64,000 bases of DNA from Nilaparvata lugens (lineage: Eukaryota > Arthropoda > Insecta > Hemiptera > Delphacidae), in NCBI RefSeq assembly GCF_014356525.2, contig NC_052508.1, forward strand, positions 43,069,858-43,133,857, given 5' to 3'. Shown here piece by piece: positions 1 through 12,700 of the stretch. Position numbers and translations under genes: made by a program. Numbering within the stretch: position 1 is the first letter of the stretch; each line of letters opens with the position of its first letter. The notes beneath the pieces are model-generated. The model searched no databases, was not told where the DNA came from, and worked only from the letters and a program-made list of their open reading frames with translations.

Positions 1-238
1 ATTCATCTACTTATTTATTCTATGATACATGTGTGAGTGCAACAGGCATCTGGTAGCGTATGTATCTGGTACTATCTGACCTAGCTCCTGTGAGATGTGT
101 GTAATTCTGAGAACGATATGACCTTACAGTTTCTTGATGAAAATCGTCAATTCAATTAGAATGATAGATAATGATTATTGTGAACAATCTTACTCATTTT
201 TGAAATAATGGTAGGTCGTAGAGTGTCAATCATAATCT
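1..238. other. unannotated AT-rich sequence
   Basis: I see no coding signal or repeat structure here. It is probably MNS1 intron or upstream sequence, because the first visible MNS1 exon starts at 2097 with an acceptor site. Confidence 0.4.
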
Positions 239-1188
239 TAAGGGCCGGTTTCCGAGCTCGAGATCTATAAATTAGTTCTGGACTTACAGAGTCCAGGACT
301 TAGATAAGCCCTTGGGTCTAAATCGACTTTCTGAGTCACGATTTTATCTTCTAAACTCCGGGGTCTATTAAGTTCTCGACTTATTTGAGTCCAGGACTTT
401 AACGCAGTAAACATGAGGGAAATTCACAATATTTTGCTCTTGTATTGTTGGCATTATAGCAAAACGAAAACAGCTGATTGCAGCAGGATAATTCAAATGA
501 GCATGCTCTCCAAATTATTTTGTAAAAATGAAAATACGTTTCGATTTCTTTGTAGGCCTATTCAAAGCAAAACCTAACTTTTTGAAAGATAAATGAATAA
601 ACATTTCATTTTACGTTATGTTATTATTGATCATTAATCCTAACCTTTGATTTTGGAATAAAAATCTCATTAGGCTATTGAGTTTGAAAACGTATTTGTT
701 TTGAAAAAAATGGAATAATAATTGATTATTGTTATAATTATTAATATGTTGAATATGACATTGATTAATAACATTCAGATTGTAATATAAATTCCAAGGC
801 AAATCCTAGTACTATTTCTCTTGAACATTTTTAGGTTATGTCACAGACGTGAAATAAGGTTAGTTTTTTACGTATAATTCTAATACAATTTTATTCCAAA
901 ATAAACTTGCAAACTATAAATTATGAATTTAGATGGCCTAATCCAAATAATTTAGGATTTCCATGACAATTATTTGGCTTTTCATCTACTGCAAAACAAT
1001 AACTGAATTGTGTTTGCTCAGTTAAGTCTAGAAATTGAATTTAAACCCTACCCCAGTCGAGGGTTTAAAATCACGCTGTTGGACTATTTTTTCGCCACAC
1101 TGCACAGAAAGCAGCTGTTCTCCAGTCCCTACGTAGATCTGAAAGACATTTTTTGCAGACGACTCTCGTCTGACGTCAGAACAGGTTT

Positions 1189-1210
1189 CTTTCCGGCCTA
1201 GGCCGGAAAG
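1189..1210. repeat. perfect 22-bp palindrome
   Basis: The sequence ctttccggcc/taggccggaaag reads the same on both strands. It lies inside the 242-1975 element. Function unknown; it may be part of the element's hairpin structure. Confidence 0.6.
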
Positions 1211-1514
1211 TACCCTTTCCAGCCGCTAACATGGAACTAGGAAAGGTGATCAAAAAACAGCTGACCAAAAAACTTTTCATTATTTGTGTTCATTATTCAA
1301 TAATTAAAACATTTATAATAATATCATCTTATTGTTATTTGAAAGAATAAAAAAGTATAAACTCAACCTCCCACATAATTGAACATCATCTTTCAGGTTA
1401 TTTAGACAAATTAGAATAAAACTAAAAATACTTGGACAATTTCCTGATATTCAGATTACCTCAGATTTGCTAGAGCAAAGATTCTACTTTCGGAAGTGCT
1501 TAGTAAACAACTAT

Positions 1515-1518
<4 letters not shown>

Positions 1519-1576
<58 letters not shown>
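1519..1576. repeat. (AT)n microsatellite
   Basis: An uninterrupted AT dinucleotide tract of about 58 bp inside the TIR element. ORFs running through it (YIYIYI repeats) are artefacts. Confidence 0.95.
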
Positions 1577-1580
<4 letters not shown>

Positions 1581-1584
1581 TATT

Positions 1585-1736
1585 TTTGTGTGTGGCGAAA
1601 AATAGCGTTCGCACCACGGGCAAAAATGTTTTTCCGGCTCTCAATCTTTTCTAGTCCTCGGCCTACGGCCTCGGACTTGAAAACCGATTTCGAGCCGGAA
1701 AAATCTCATTTTCTGCTCTAGGTGCGAAATATACTA
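1585..1736. repeat. dispersed repeat module (copy 1)
   Basis: The segment runs from gtgtgtggcgaaaaatagcg through a palindromic centre (cctcggcctacggcctcgg) to gtgcgaaatatactatt. A diverged copy lies at 49022-49161. The shared edges suggest a small mobile unit inserted in, or carried by, the TIR element. Confidence 0.6.
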
Positions 1737-2096
1737 TTGATAAATCCTTGACTCGGAAAGAGGCGAGAATCTAATTCAAGTCCTGGACTTAAAGTCCTTC
1801 TCTCCGAAAGCGAAATTATAAACTCCAGGGTCTAACGTGATCTCTAAACTCCAGAGTCTATTTAAGTCCTCGACTACGTTAACGCTTTGACTCGGAAAGC
1901 CAATTTTCTGACTCCAGAGTTTAAAGCCAGTTAAAGTCTAGAACTTAGCTAAATCCCGAGCTCGGAAACCGGCCCTAAATGTTTTATTTGTAGTAAACTA
2001 TGAAATACAGTATTACTGTGTTGACATTGATCGGTATTTTTGAATAGCCTATATGTCAAACGTTGTGTCATATCCGTTGTTGTTGTTTTGTTGAAG

Positions 2097-2213
2097 GCAA
2101 CAAGAGCTGGATTTGATCAAGAAAATGAAGACTAAGGAGGAATTAGACAATTTCATATTAATGAAAGAAGCATGGATGAGGAGAGAAAAAGAACTCATCC
2201 AGGAAGAAGACAG
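2097..2213 (+). CDS. MNS1: MNS1 exon a (internal)
   Basis: The acceptor is a T-rich tract ending ttgttgaag at 2096; the donor is gtttgt at 2214. The exon is 117 nt: one base completing a codon, 38 codons starting QQELDLIKKM, then two bases (AG). It contains the block ELDNFILMKEAWMRREKEL, which aligns with the vertebrate EEFQKEQALWRKKKREEM region. Confidence 0.85.
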
Positions 2214-5200
2214 GTTTGTATAATTTCCATCAGACATAAATAATGCATGTTTACCTTCTTGAAATCATTTATATGTAAGGTTTTTCTATTTATTTCATTT
2301 ATTCATAGACAATAAATACAATGCAGGCAAAAACAACAGGCATTCGCCAAAAACTGCTTTAAACCTTAATTTGGAATACACAGTCTAGAGGTTATGTAAA
2401 TGATAACCTAATTCACACACTACTTTGAGTTCAAAAAATGTATGTACTACAATAATTTTGAATTTATCAAATTAATTAATTTTAAAATCCATTACAAATC
2501 CAAACAAAAATCTTCCTTCACAATCACAAAAAATATTAAAAATTTCACTTAAATCCACAAATTATACTCATGTTAAAATTCTAAACGTCAAAATATCTGA
2601 TGAGGATGTAACCTCCAGCTCCAAGATAAGCAAATAAGATTAAGAAAATAAGTCCTCACGATGACCCTGAATCCTGACTTTATTATATTATATTAAGATA
2701 GCGCGGGACTTGGCTTTGGTGAAGAAGAAACCGCGCGGCGCTTATCCATGGGGATTTCTAGAAAAATGTTTCCATCTGCCTAAGAATGCTTGTATAAAAA
2801 AAAATTAACAGTTATAATGAATAAATCATAGATGTATATAAGACATTCAAATCTTTCGACCAATGGATTATTCCTAGATTTATGAAATAAAATTTGTTTC
2901 ACATAAGATGATATGGCAAAAGGTGTGGCTCGTTCATCAATTGGGCTAGTCAGTCGGGTCGAGCGAGGGGTTTGTTACCACTGTCTGAAAAAACTGGCTT
3001 TTGGTGGCCCTGAAAAGGGCCAAGTTTGTTGCTGGTGGCCCTGAAAAAGGACCAAGATTGTTGCTGGTGGCCCTAAAAGGGACCAAGGCAGGCTAGATGT
3101 TTAGTAGTCGTCGACTGGCGCGATACCACGCCGCGCGAGGGTCCCGGGCAGGTCCGTCTGGTGCGAGAGCAGGCCGGCAGGGGCTCAAGTCAATGGTTCG
3201 CAGTCTCCACTCTGGTTTACCCGGGCCACGGAGAGGGCTGACCGGGTGATCTACTAGCCAGAGGTCGTGCCGAATTTCCGCCGGGAGGACCTCCTCGACC
3301 ACTTCCTCGTTTAGAAGGGGCCTTCGGTCAAACCCCGGGCAGGCAGGGTCGTAGGCTTCTGCTGCACACACTCCGATGTCGGTTCGGCACCCAACCCGCA
3401 CATCCAGAACCGCGCGCCAGTTGTTAGGCTGGGGTGCTAAGTCTTGGGGCGCAGCTGGCGCGGCGGTGTACAGCCTTGGCCTCTCCTCCACCTGGCGAAG
3501 CCGACGTAGGGCCCTCCTCTTCTGGATTCGGCGGCCGGCTCGGTTCCTCCTAGGCATCGGCTGGGTAGTAGACAAGGAAGACACCTCAGGTTGCGGTTAG
3601 TCTCGCCGTGGTTCCCTCATTGGCCTGCTCGCTGCTCTGCTCCTGGTCTCGGTAGTGGTCTCGGCTGGTAGTGGTCTCTGGTAGTGGTCTCGGCTGGTGG
3701 TCTCTTCAGTGGAAGGCTGCTAGTGAGCAAGTGCTATCGAGGGTAGCTGAGTAGCCCCCTTTTATTCACAGTCCCCGAGTTCACCTGCGCTGCTATTGGC
3801 CGGCGGTGCTCGGCCAATAGAAACGCAGGAACGGGTGGCGGCGACTGAGGCGCACCCTGGTGGCGGGTGGGTCAACCACTCATTTGGTTGATGCGTGGCG
3901 TGGGGAGCAGAGCAGAGCGGCAGGCTGAAAGGTAGTGAACGCGAGGGAGGTATCAATTCCCCCCCCCAGTTTGAGGTAGCCACGGCGAGAATTTATTGAT
4001 TGCAAAAAACAAGATACAATGTTTACAGAATATACAAAAGTGCTATTGGGCGATAATTTTACAGAAGTGAGACCAGAAGGGTCTCCCCCAACAGGTGGGT
4101 TGTGGTCAATAATTACAGAAATAAGACCAGAAGGGTCTCCCCCAACAGTTCAGTTTCGGTTGCGATGCTTGCTAGCGTAGCGGGTTCACTGGTGACTGGC
4201 AGGATGTCGGGAGGCATGGTTCGTTCTAGTTGTTGACTGGTCTCCTCAACTTTTTCGTTGTCGGGTTGCCGTGACAGTGCGTCGGCGAACTGATTCTCTT
4301 TACCCGGGCAGTGTTCTAGGGTGAAGTCAAATTCTTGTAGGAGCAGGGCCCATCGAGTGAGTTTGGCGCGGCTGTCCTTTGCAGTTTGTAACCAGGTAAT
4401 CACCTTATTGTCGGTACGGAGTATGAATGGCCTGCCTTCCAGGTAAGGGCGATATCGCTTTATTGCCCAGACAACCGCAAGGCACTCTTGTTTGTTACTG
4501 TGATACTGTTGTTCCATGTGGTTCAGCTTGGCACTGGCGTATGCGATCACCTTACGGTCATTGTTGATTTCTTGGTATAGGACAGCCCCTATACCGACCT
4601 TGCTGGCGTCTGTCTGTAGGATGAAGGTCTTGGAGAAATCTGGTCGACAGAGTGGTTGGATGTTGGCGGTCAATGCTTGTAGGCAGCGGAAAGCTGTCTC
4701 TTCTGTTGGTGACCATTTCCATCGCGTCTTCAGTGCTAAGTAGCTCAGACAGAGGCGCACAAACGTCAGCGGCATTGGGTAAAAATTCTCGTAGCCAGCC
4801 GACTACTCCAAGAAATTCTCGCAGTTTCTTTCTGGTGGTGGGTGGTTGGGCAGAAGTCACAGCTAGGATAGCCTGCGGTTTTGCTTGGTTGCCCTCGGAG
4901 GTGATTATGTGACCAAGGTATTCAAGTTGCTTGCGGCCGATCTGGCATTTTGCTGCTGAGACAGAGAGATTGTATAGATTTAACCGTTCAAACACTTTGG
5001 CTAAGTGGAGTAAGTGTTCTTCCCAGGTATCCGAGTACACAATGATGTCGTTGAGATAAGCGTAGCAGAACTTGTCGACGTATCCACTCAGTACCTTGTT
5101 CATCATGGATTGGAAGCAGCTGGGTGCATTTCGTAACCTTGTTCATCATGGATTGGAAGCAGCTGGGTGCATTTCGTAGGCCGAAAGGCATGACCTTAAA

Positions 5201-8200
5201 TTGTAGCTTTTCGCCGTAGGGAGTGGTGAAGGCCGTGTAAGGTCGAGACTGGGGTGCGAGTGGTACCTGCCAGTATCCCATCCGTAGGTCGAGTGAGCTG
5301 AATATTTTTGAAGTTCCCACATCTGCGGTGCCATGGCTGGAACGGTGATGGAATTCAGCCATCGGTAATCGATGCAGAACCGTGATGTGCCGTCCTTCTT
5401 GGGGACAACAACGATTGGAGAGTTGTAAGGCGAATCACTGGCTTCTACCAGGTTGTGTTCCTTGAGGGTGGCAACTTCGGACTCGATAATTTGCAGTTTC
5501 TCCCGTGAGTATCGGTAAGGCCACTGGCTGCATATTTCTGAGCTGTTGAGTTGAATTGTCATGGTGGCGGCCGTGGTGATGGAGGGTGGCATCTGCTCCA
5601 TGAACAATTTTGTGTGTTGTTGCAGTAATACTGTTAACCGTCGGTGCTGGTTGCTGGGCGTGTCTTCTAGTAACTTGTCAACCAGGTGAGTGTCCATCTC
5701 TACTGAGACTGGTGGTTGTGCTATCCAGAAGATCGTATCTCGCTGCGTCTTGCAGTAGATTAGCCTGTCTTGCTCAAAGTCAAGCACTGCCTTATTCTCC
5801 CGAAACCATGGTCGTCCCAAGATGATGTCTTCGCGTAGGTCAGGTAGACCTAGGAAGGGAATATTTTGAATGTGCTGTTGGATCTGGAGTTCCAGATGTC
5901 CTTGTATGGCCGTTTCGCAGCTAGTGGGACGGTTGGCCAGCAGTACAGGTAGCTTCAGTGGTTGGATCTGTGTACCGTGGTCGAGGTGGGCAGCTCTCAC
6001 GAAGTTGTGCGTTGCGGCTGAATCAAGTAGAGCGTGTAGTTGTTTACCCGCGAGGATGACAGGGATCCGGGGTAGAGTCTGTCCGTCTATCTGGATCACG
6101 GCTAGGTTCGGTGCTTGGCTGGGCGGAGGGCTGGTGATGTGGTTGTTGACTACTGGGGCGGCAGTGTTGGTGACCTTGTCGGTGACTGTGGCCAGGGCAG
6201 TGTTGGTGACCTGGTGGCTGACTGCGGCTGGGGCAGTGTTGGTGACCAGCTGGTTGACGGCGGCTGGGTCAGTGTTGGTGACCTGGTGGCTGACTGCGGC
6301 TGGGGCAGTGTTGGTGACCTGGTGGCTGAATGCGGCTGGGTCAGCGTTGGTGACCTGGTCGTCAACTGCGGCGAGGGCAGTGTTGGTGACTCCGTCCATG
6401 ACAGCGATCCCGGTAGGTGGCGGGTGCGTGTGGGTCACAGTTGCATGTTCCTCCCCAGGCTGGTGGTCGATGACGCGCTCATCGTCGGCTGGTGATGCTG
6501 TCCTCTCGCAGGCCAGTAGAGGCGCGGCTGCTGGGTGCTGTGGAGAGTCTCTGTCAGCCGGGAAGAGCAAGGGGTCTTCGGTGACATTGGAAGGAGACTT
6601 AGCGACGCTAGCAGGGTCTACGGTGGCGTGACGGGTAGGCGATCGATCCGTTGTGAGTGAGACGGTCATGAGTGATGGCTGGGTGGTTGACGCGCAAGGG
6701 TGTGCCGGACGCGGTTGCTGTTGTGAGACGGTGACCCGGGTGACGACTGGTACTGGGTCATTCTTGATAGCCCGTGGAGGTGCGGCTGCTAGGTACCGTG
6801 GAGAGTCTCCGTCAGCCGAGAAGAGCGAGGGGTCTTCTGTGACGTTGGAAGGAGGCTTGGTGACGCTGACAGGATCCACGGTGGCATGACCAAGAATGAC
6901 TGGCTGGCCGGTTCGGTGACGGTTATCGCTTGTAGTTGGGGTGGTGACCTGCGAGGCTGGAGCTGCGGGTCTTGCACCTCATCGTTAGTGTAGTGGACTC
7001 CTACTTTCCGTGCTGGAGGGGTGGAGTCCGAGTCTCTCCAGTATCGCCGTTTCCCTGCCGTTTCTTCGCGAGTTCTGGGCAGTTGCGATGAAAATGCTTG
7101 GCCGGGCAGTAATGACACTGAGGAAGCTGGTTGTAGTTGAACCTCGGCGGCGGCTCTCGATGGGGTGGCGCGGGTGCCGTAGGTTGAGGCGGCTTATATT
7201 TTGGTCGACTGTTGAGGTCGGTTTCCAGGTCGTTGGCGATCATGATCAGCTCTTCATAGTTCGTGGGACGAGCAGCTCGAACTAGGGTGCGAAGTTCGGA
7301 ACTCAGCTGACCGATGAGCAGGGCGATCACCTCGTCTTCAGCCAGGTTGGTTCCTAAGCACTGCTGTAGTTGGAGCTTCTGACGGATGAATCGCTCCACT
7401 GGCTGGTTTGGTTTGTGGGTGGTGCCATAAAATTCCGTGTGAGCGGCTGCGATTTTATGGGCTCCCGAGAAACGGGCCTGAAGTCGGTCACAGAACTGTT
7501 CCCAGGTGGTGACGAATTCTCCGTAGTCTCTCCACCAGGCGGCGGCGTCGTCTTGTAGTTGCGCTTTTAGAAGCATGACCCAGGTATAGCTGGGAATGTG
7601 GTGACCCTGTAGCAGCTCGGTGCACTGTCGCATGAAGGTGATGGGGTCTTCATGGAGCTTGCCGCGGAAGAACGGTAGCAGGGTCGCTATGCTGGTCAGC
7701 TGGCTGAGGTTGCCGGTGTAGCTGACGGCTGGAGCCGGTAAGTTGGCCATGTTGCTGGTTGCGGTAGTGGCGTGACTAGAGGTTGACGGTGGAGCAGGCA
7801 GGTCGACGATCAGCGCGCTGGGTTGCAGGGTGGTTGGTCGAGCGGGCTCGCTGGTGAAGGCGGGTGGCTGCGTTGCCCCGGTTTCGCTGGTGGAAGCGGG
7901 CGGCTGCGTCGTGCTGCTGTCGGTTTGACCGGTGGTCTGTGCAGGCCAGCCGGCGAATGTAGACTCGGTGTGCTGGCTGGTTGACTGCATCGAATCTTCG
8001 GTGGTCGTATCTCCACTGTCTCCGGCTCCAGTTCTAGTCGCTACCATGTTCAGGTGTTATGGGCGCCACTGGGAAATTGCCTGTTCCCAGACAGGTATTC
8101 TGAATTGAAAGATTCAGAGACACATTTTGTTGAAAGAAAATAAGTTTGAATTTTTTGTGTGAAAAATTCAAGACATACATTTAGATGAAAAATTTAAGAC

Positions 8201-9656
8201 ATACATTTAGTTGAAAATTTAGGTTGAAATTTTGTTTGAAAAAAAAGTTTTGACAGTGGTAACGGGTTACTGTATCTCCATACAGTGAGTGGCCCCACGT
8301 TGGGCGCCAATAATTGATATGGTGAAAGGTGTGGCTCGTTCATCAATTGGGCTAGTCAGTCGGGTCGAGCGAGGGGTTTGTTACCACTGTCTGAAAAAAC
8401 TGGCTTTTGGTGGCCCTGAAAAGGGCCAAGTTTGTTGCTGGTGGCCCTGAAAAAGGACCAAGATTGTTGCTGGTGGCCCTAAAAGGGACCAAGGCAGGCT
8501 AGATGTTTAGTAGTCGTCAACTGGCGCGATACCACGCCGCGCGAGGGTCCCGGGCAGGACCGTCTGGTGCGAGAGCAGGCCGGCAGGGGCTCAAGTCAAT
8601 GGTTTGCAGTCTCCACTCTGGTTTACCCGGGCCACGGAGAGGGCTGACCGGGTGATCTACTAGCCAGAGGTTGTGCCGAATTTCCGCCGGGAGGACCTCC
8701 TCGACCACTTCCTCGTTTAGAAGGGGCCTTCGGTCAAACCCCGGGCAGGCAGGGTCGTAGGCTTCCGCTGCACACACTCCGATGTCGGTTCGGCACCCAA
8801 CCCGCGCATCCAGAACCGCGTGCCAGTTGTTAGGCTGGGGCGCTAAGTCTTGGGGCGCAGCTGGCGCGGCGGTGTACAGCCTCGGCCTCTCCTTCACCTG
8901 GCGAAGCCGACGTAGGGCCCTCCTCTTCTGGATTCGGCGGCCGGCTCGGTTCCTCCTAGGCATCGGCTGGGTAGTAGACAAGGAAGACACCTCAGGTTGC
9001 GGTTAGTCTCACCGTGGTTCCCTCATTGGCCTGCTCGCTGCTCTGCTCCTGGTCTCGGTAGTGGTCTCGGCTGGTAGTGGTCTCTGGTAGTGGTCTCGGC
9101 TGGTGGTCTCTTCTGGCTCTTCAGTGGAAGGCTGCTAGTGAGCAAGTGCTATCGAGGGTAGCTGAGTAGCCCCCTTTTATTCACAGTCCCCGAGTTCACC
9201 TGCGCTGCTATTGGCCGGCGGTGCTCGGCCAATAGAAACGCAGGAACGGGTGGCGGCGACTGAGGCGCACCCTGGTGGCGGGTGGGTCAACCACTCATTT
9301 GCTTGATGCGTGGCGTGGGGAGCAGAGCAGAGCGGCAGGCTGAAAGGTAGCGAACGCAAGGGAGGTATCAAAGAAAAAGATCCAAATTGACTAATTTTAT
9401 TTTATAAACTGTGAGTTGCTGGGTCATACGATCTCCTTCAAACAAAAAAGGAATTAGAGATCAATTCTTTGACAGTCGAAAATGTGATAGAAATAATTAA
9501 TATCTTAATTGGAAATACCAGTAAAATGAAGTATTCAAAGTATTAAAAAAATACAATGTACTTCCTTTCCAAAGTTCTTTGCTCGAAGTTCACCACTTGT
9601 GCGAGAAATCGCCCCACTGAAGGATAGTCCGATACAGGTATATTGATTGCACTCCC

Positions 9657-9705
<49 letters not shown>

Positions 9706-12700
9706 CAGAAGACACTTTAAAACTTTAAAGTTTGTCATATAAATTAAAACAGGAGACACAAGACATAAATAAATTGAAAACACTTAAAAACTTACATTTG
9801 AAACGGAAATTTTCGGGAACTGAGCTCCTAATATTATCAATTTCATTATTATATATTATTCTTCTTTTTTTTATTGAAGGCAAATCCTGTAATTATTCTA
9901 TTATCTGTTTAAAAAGTTTCCCTTATATTATTTTTTTAAGTTTCCAGTTTCATTTTGAGTTACAATTTAATTAAATCGATTACTGCACTTAGTTATCCAA
10001 AATATAATCGGTTTTGTTCATTCTTTTAAAATATAGTTCCTTTCTCATGAGTTATAGAGTTAGATCAATTTAACCTCTCGCAAGCCAAGCGATTCCCCCA
10101 TTATAAATTGTTACCATAATACCAGCTCATTACCATAATGTCTAGCTAATTTTATTAGTCAACTTTGAATTAATTGATCATTCTCACAACCCTAAATTAC
10201 CAGCTCAATACCTTACATAATATAACCCCAATTACCACATTACTTAATTCCCCCATTACACGAGCAACAGTTCAATAGAAAATCTAAAGTCAATTTATTT
10301 TCCCCTGATACCAACAAAGATAAGTAACAACATACTAGACTTTGGCTAAACCACTGAAGAAAGAGAGAGATGGTGTAAGAGAAATATCAGGTTCCTTTGC
10401 TACTCACGACAGGTAATAGATAGCAAGATTGTATTTCTATACCTTCCACCGAAATTAGAACATAGCACCATATTATATTGTTAATTTACAAAATCTGTAT
10501 TGATAACGCCAACATCAAACTGACTTGTTGACTAGCCTATTTCTTTGCCTACGCTCGTTCAATTAGCGTAATTTATTATGTTTTAAGTTTCTTATTGAAG
10601 TAGAAATACGTCTTACAATACCCGAGGAAACAAATACTATCCTCCAATTCAACGTATTTCTTTCAAATAAATTTGGAACATAGGCTCATATAACACTCAA
10701 TTTAAAAGTTATTCTTATATAATTACTGAAATCCAAATTCCTTCCATGCTCGGAACCCCGAAACATATTTCACATACTAGAACCCCTGCACTATACGAAT
10801 GCTAATATACTAGTAGTTCTGTGAACAGTAGACCTCACGCAGTATTCTCGTCCACAACTACCTGATTGAAACTATAGACCTTATGGAAATACAGCAATAG
10901 ACTGGCTTCTCCACACATCTGTGTAATGACTTGTCAGCTGATTTATGATGAATAATTCTATAGTCTGATTTTTACTTTCCTTGCCCTATTACCATAGGTA
11001 AGGAAAGTATTGCTTTCCGTAAAAAATTAAGGTACCTCAATTTCTAAATTTCTATACGTTTCAAGGTCCCCTGATTCCAAAAAAGTGGTTTTTAGGTATT
11101 GGTCTGTATGTGTGTGTGTATGTGCGTCTGCGTACACGATATCTCATCTCCCAATTAACGGAATGACTTGAAATTTGGAACTTAAGGTCCTTCCACTATA
11201 AGGATCCGACACGAACAATTTCGATCAAATGCAATACAAGATGGTGGCTAAAATGGCGAAAATGTTGTCAAAAACAGGGTTTTTCGCGATTTCCTCGAAA
11301 ATGGCTCCAACGATTTTGATCAAATTCATACCTAAAATAGTCATTGTTAAGCTCTATCAACTGCCAAAAGTTCCATATCTGTGAAAATTTTAGGAGCTTC
11401 GCCCCATCTATGCAAAGTTTGATTTTTAGATTCCCAATTATCAGGCTTCAGATGCAATTTAAATAAAAAATTCCAAATGGGAAATATTGAGCATGAAAAT
11501 CTCTACAATTAATGTTCAGTAACATTTTTACCTAAAATTTAAAATAAGCTCGAAGTTTGAGAAAATGTTATTATTTCAATTGCAAACTGTTGATGATTTA
11601 AACTATTAAATCATCCAATAAGAAGAGATAGCAGACTTCGTGTGTGTCTGCAGCGCTATTGTCCTGTCACCACCTGGCTTAGATCTTTGAATAGTAGACT
11701 TGAGATGCGTGGGGACACTAGCGTCAGGTGATAAATTTTCATAACGGCAAGGAAAGTTGTGTGAGTGCGCCACACCAGATTTTTACTCTAATATTGGCGT
11801 ATGAAGGAGGCTCCTTTTTCCTTTCATATTATCCTTGAAATGCAAAATTTCCAAAAACCTTGTATATACGTCGACGCGCAATTAAAAAAGGAACATACCT
11901 GTCAAATTTCATGAAAATCTATTACCGCGGTAAAATCTGTTTCGCAGTAAATGCGCAACATATAAACATACAAACATTTAAACATTAAGAGAAATGCCAA
12001 ACCGTCGACTTGTTTCTTATTGGTACATCATCCTATAATAGTATCAACTAATTCAGTTAAAATGTCATTCATGTTTCACATTATTGAAGTGAAATGATTA
12101 AAATGTTATGATTGCAGGAAACTCATAGTATATTGGCGTCAGAAAGACGTTATTGAAGAAACTAGAAAAAAAGAACAACAAGAGGTTACTGAGGAACTTG
12201 ACAAGAGGAAACAGGTTCTGATGCAGTATTTGGTAGAGGAAAAGGTCAGTTCATCAATAAATATAATTCTGTATTTTCTTGACAAGAACCCACATTTTTC
12301 AAAAATATTAAATGTAGGAAACTGAATAAAAAATTGGGAGGATTTGAAATTATTATTATTATTATGGCAGTTCATATTGGAGTTCCATGATTTCCCAAGC
12401 ATAATTTGGACGAGATATTTTGTTATTATTGCCTATCAAGATTTTAAATTATTATATAATAGTTAAAATTACATTTTGTGTCATTTTTGGAAATAAATTA
12501 TTTCACGTCTCATGCGAACATTCTCTTCTCATGCTCTGCTGCTCTTGAAACAAGAGTGTGATCCATTTATTTATTACTCATAATATAATCAATATGCAAA
12601 ATTAAATATTTTTCAGGAGAAAAAAGAACATGAGCAGCAAATAATGGAGGAATTCGCGATGAAGGTGCAGAGATTAAGAGAAGAAGATAAAATTCGGGAG

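Larger units (their letters stand above)
242..1975. mobile_element. TIR DNA transposon, non-autonomous (PIF/Harbinger-like)
   Basis: The two ends form an inverted repeat starting GGGCCGGTTTCCGAGCTCG. The first 23 bases of the left end match the reverse complement of the right end at 22 positions. The element is flanked by the direct repeat TAA (239-241 and 1976-1978), a 3-bp target duplication typical of PIF/Harbinger. Subterminal regions carry many copies of short motifs such as ctccagggtcta and gagtccaggactt in both orientations. No transposase ORF is visible. The interior holds an AT microsatellite, a 22-bp perfect palindrome near 1189-1210 and a module that recurs near 49.0 kb. The superfamily is inferred from the target duplication length and TIR style. 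Confidence 0.75.
4113..6879 (-). pseudogene. pol: pol of the Ty3-type element: protease, RT, RNase H; integrase missing
   Basis: Protease: the motif LLDSAATHNF, with DSA where DSG is usual, lies near 6010. Reverse transcriptase: WLNSITVPA, then SSLDLRMGYWQVPL, MPFGLRNAPSCFQ and YLNDIIVYS. The first catalytic aspartate of YxDD has become asparagine. RNase H: QTDASKVGIGAVLY, HSNKQECLAVVWAI, RTDNKVITW and FADALSRQ supply the usual acidic residues. The frame breaks near 5330 (where residues are also missing), again at a 43-bp tandem duplication (5098-5183), and near 4740. No integrase zinc finger or DDE core follows; the sequence runs straight into the 3' LTR. Upstream of protease lies a proline- and threonine-rich linker with 12-residue repeats. 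The element cannot encode its own reverse transcription or integration. Confidence 0.88.
2905..9374 (-). mobile_element. Ty3-type LTR retrotransposon (Metaviridae-like), defective
   Basis: Two ~1.05-kb direct repeats (2909-3955 and 8315-9370) bound an internal region of 4.36 kb. Both LTRs run TGATAC...ATATCA in element orientation. The element is flanked by a 4-bp target duplication, AAGA, at 2905-2908 and 9371-9374. In element orientation the order is 5' LTR, primer site, gag, protease, reverse transcriptase, RNase H, polypurine tract, 3' LTR. No integrase or envelope region is present. The LTRs are very similar but differ by scattered substitutions and one 9-bp indel near 9112, so the insertion is fairly recent but not brand new. 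It sits antisense within an MNS1 intron. Confidence 0.92.
2214..12117 (+). other. MNS1 intron of ~9.9 kb hosting transposons
   Basis: The donor gtttgt and acceptor attgcag bound this intron. It contains the Ty3-type LTR element (2909-9370), an AT microsatellite, one copy of the tttccttgcc dispersed repeat (10977-11777) and a repeat at 11810-12000. The remaining stretches (2214-2904 and about 9720-10965) are AT-rich with no coding signal that I can see. Confidence 0.8.

Noticed and set aside
1456..1721. ORFs on both strands with YIYIYI repeats
   Set aside because: They are translations of the AT microsatellite at 1519-1576.
5870..6631. 253-codon ORF on the + strand
   Set aside because: Antisense shadow of the repetitive gag-protease linker of the Ty3-type element; the - strand frame has the protease motif.
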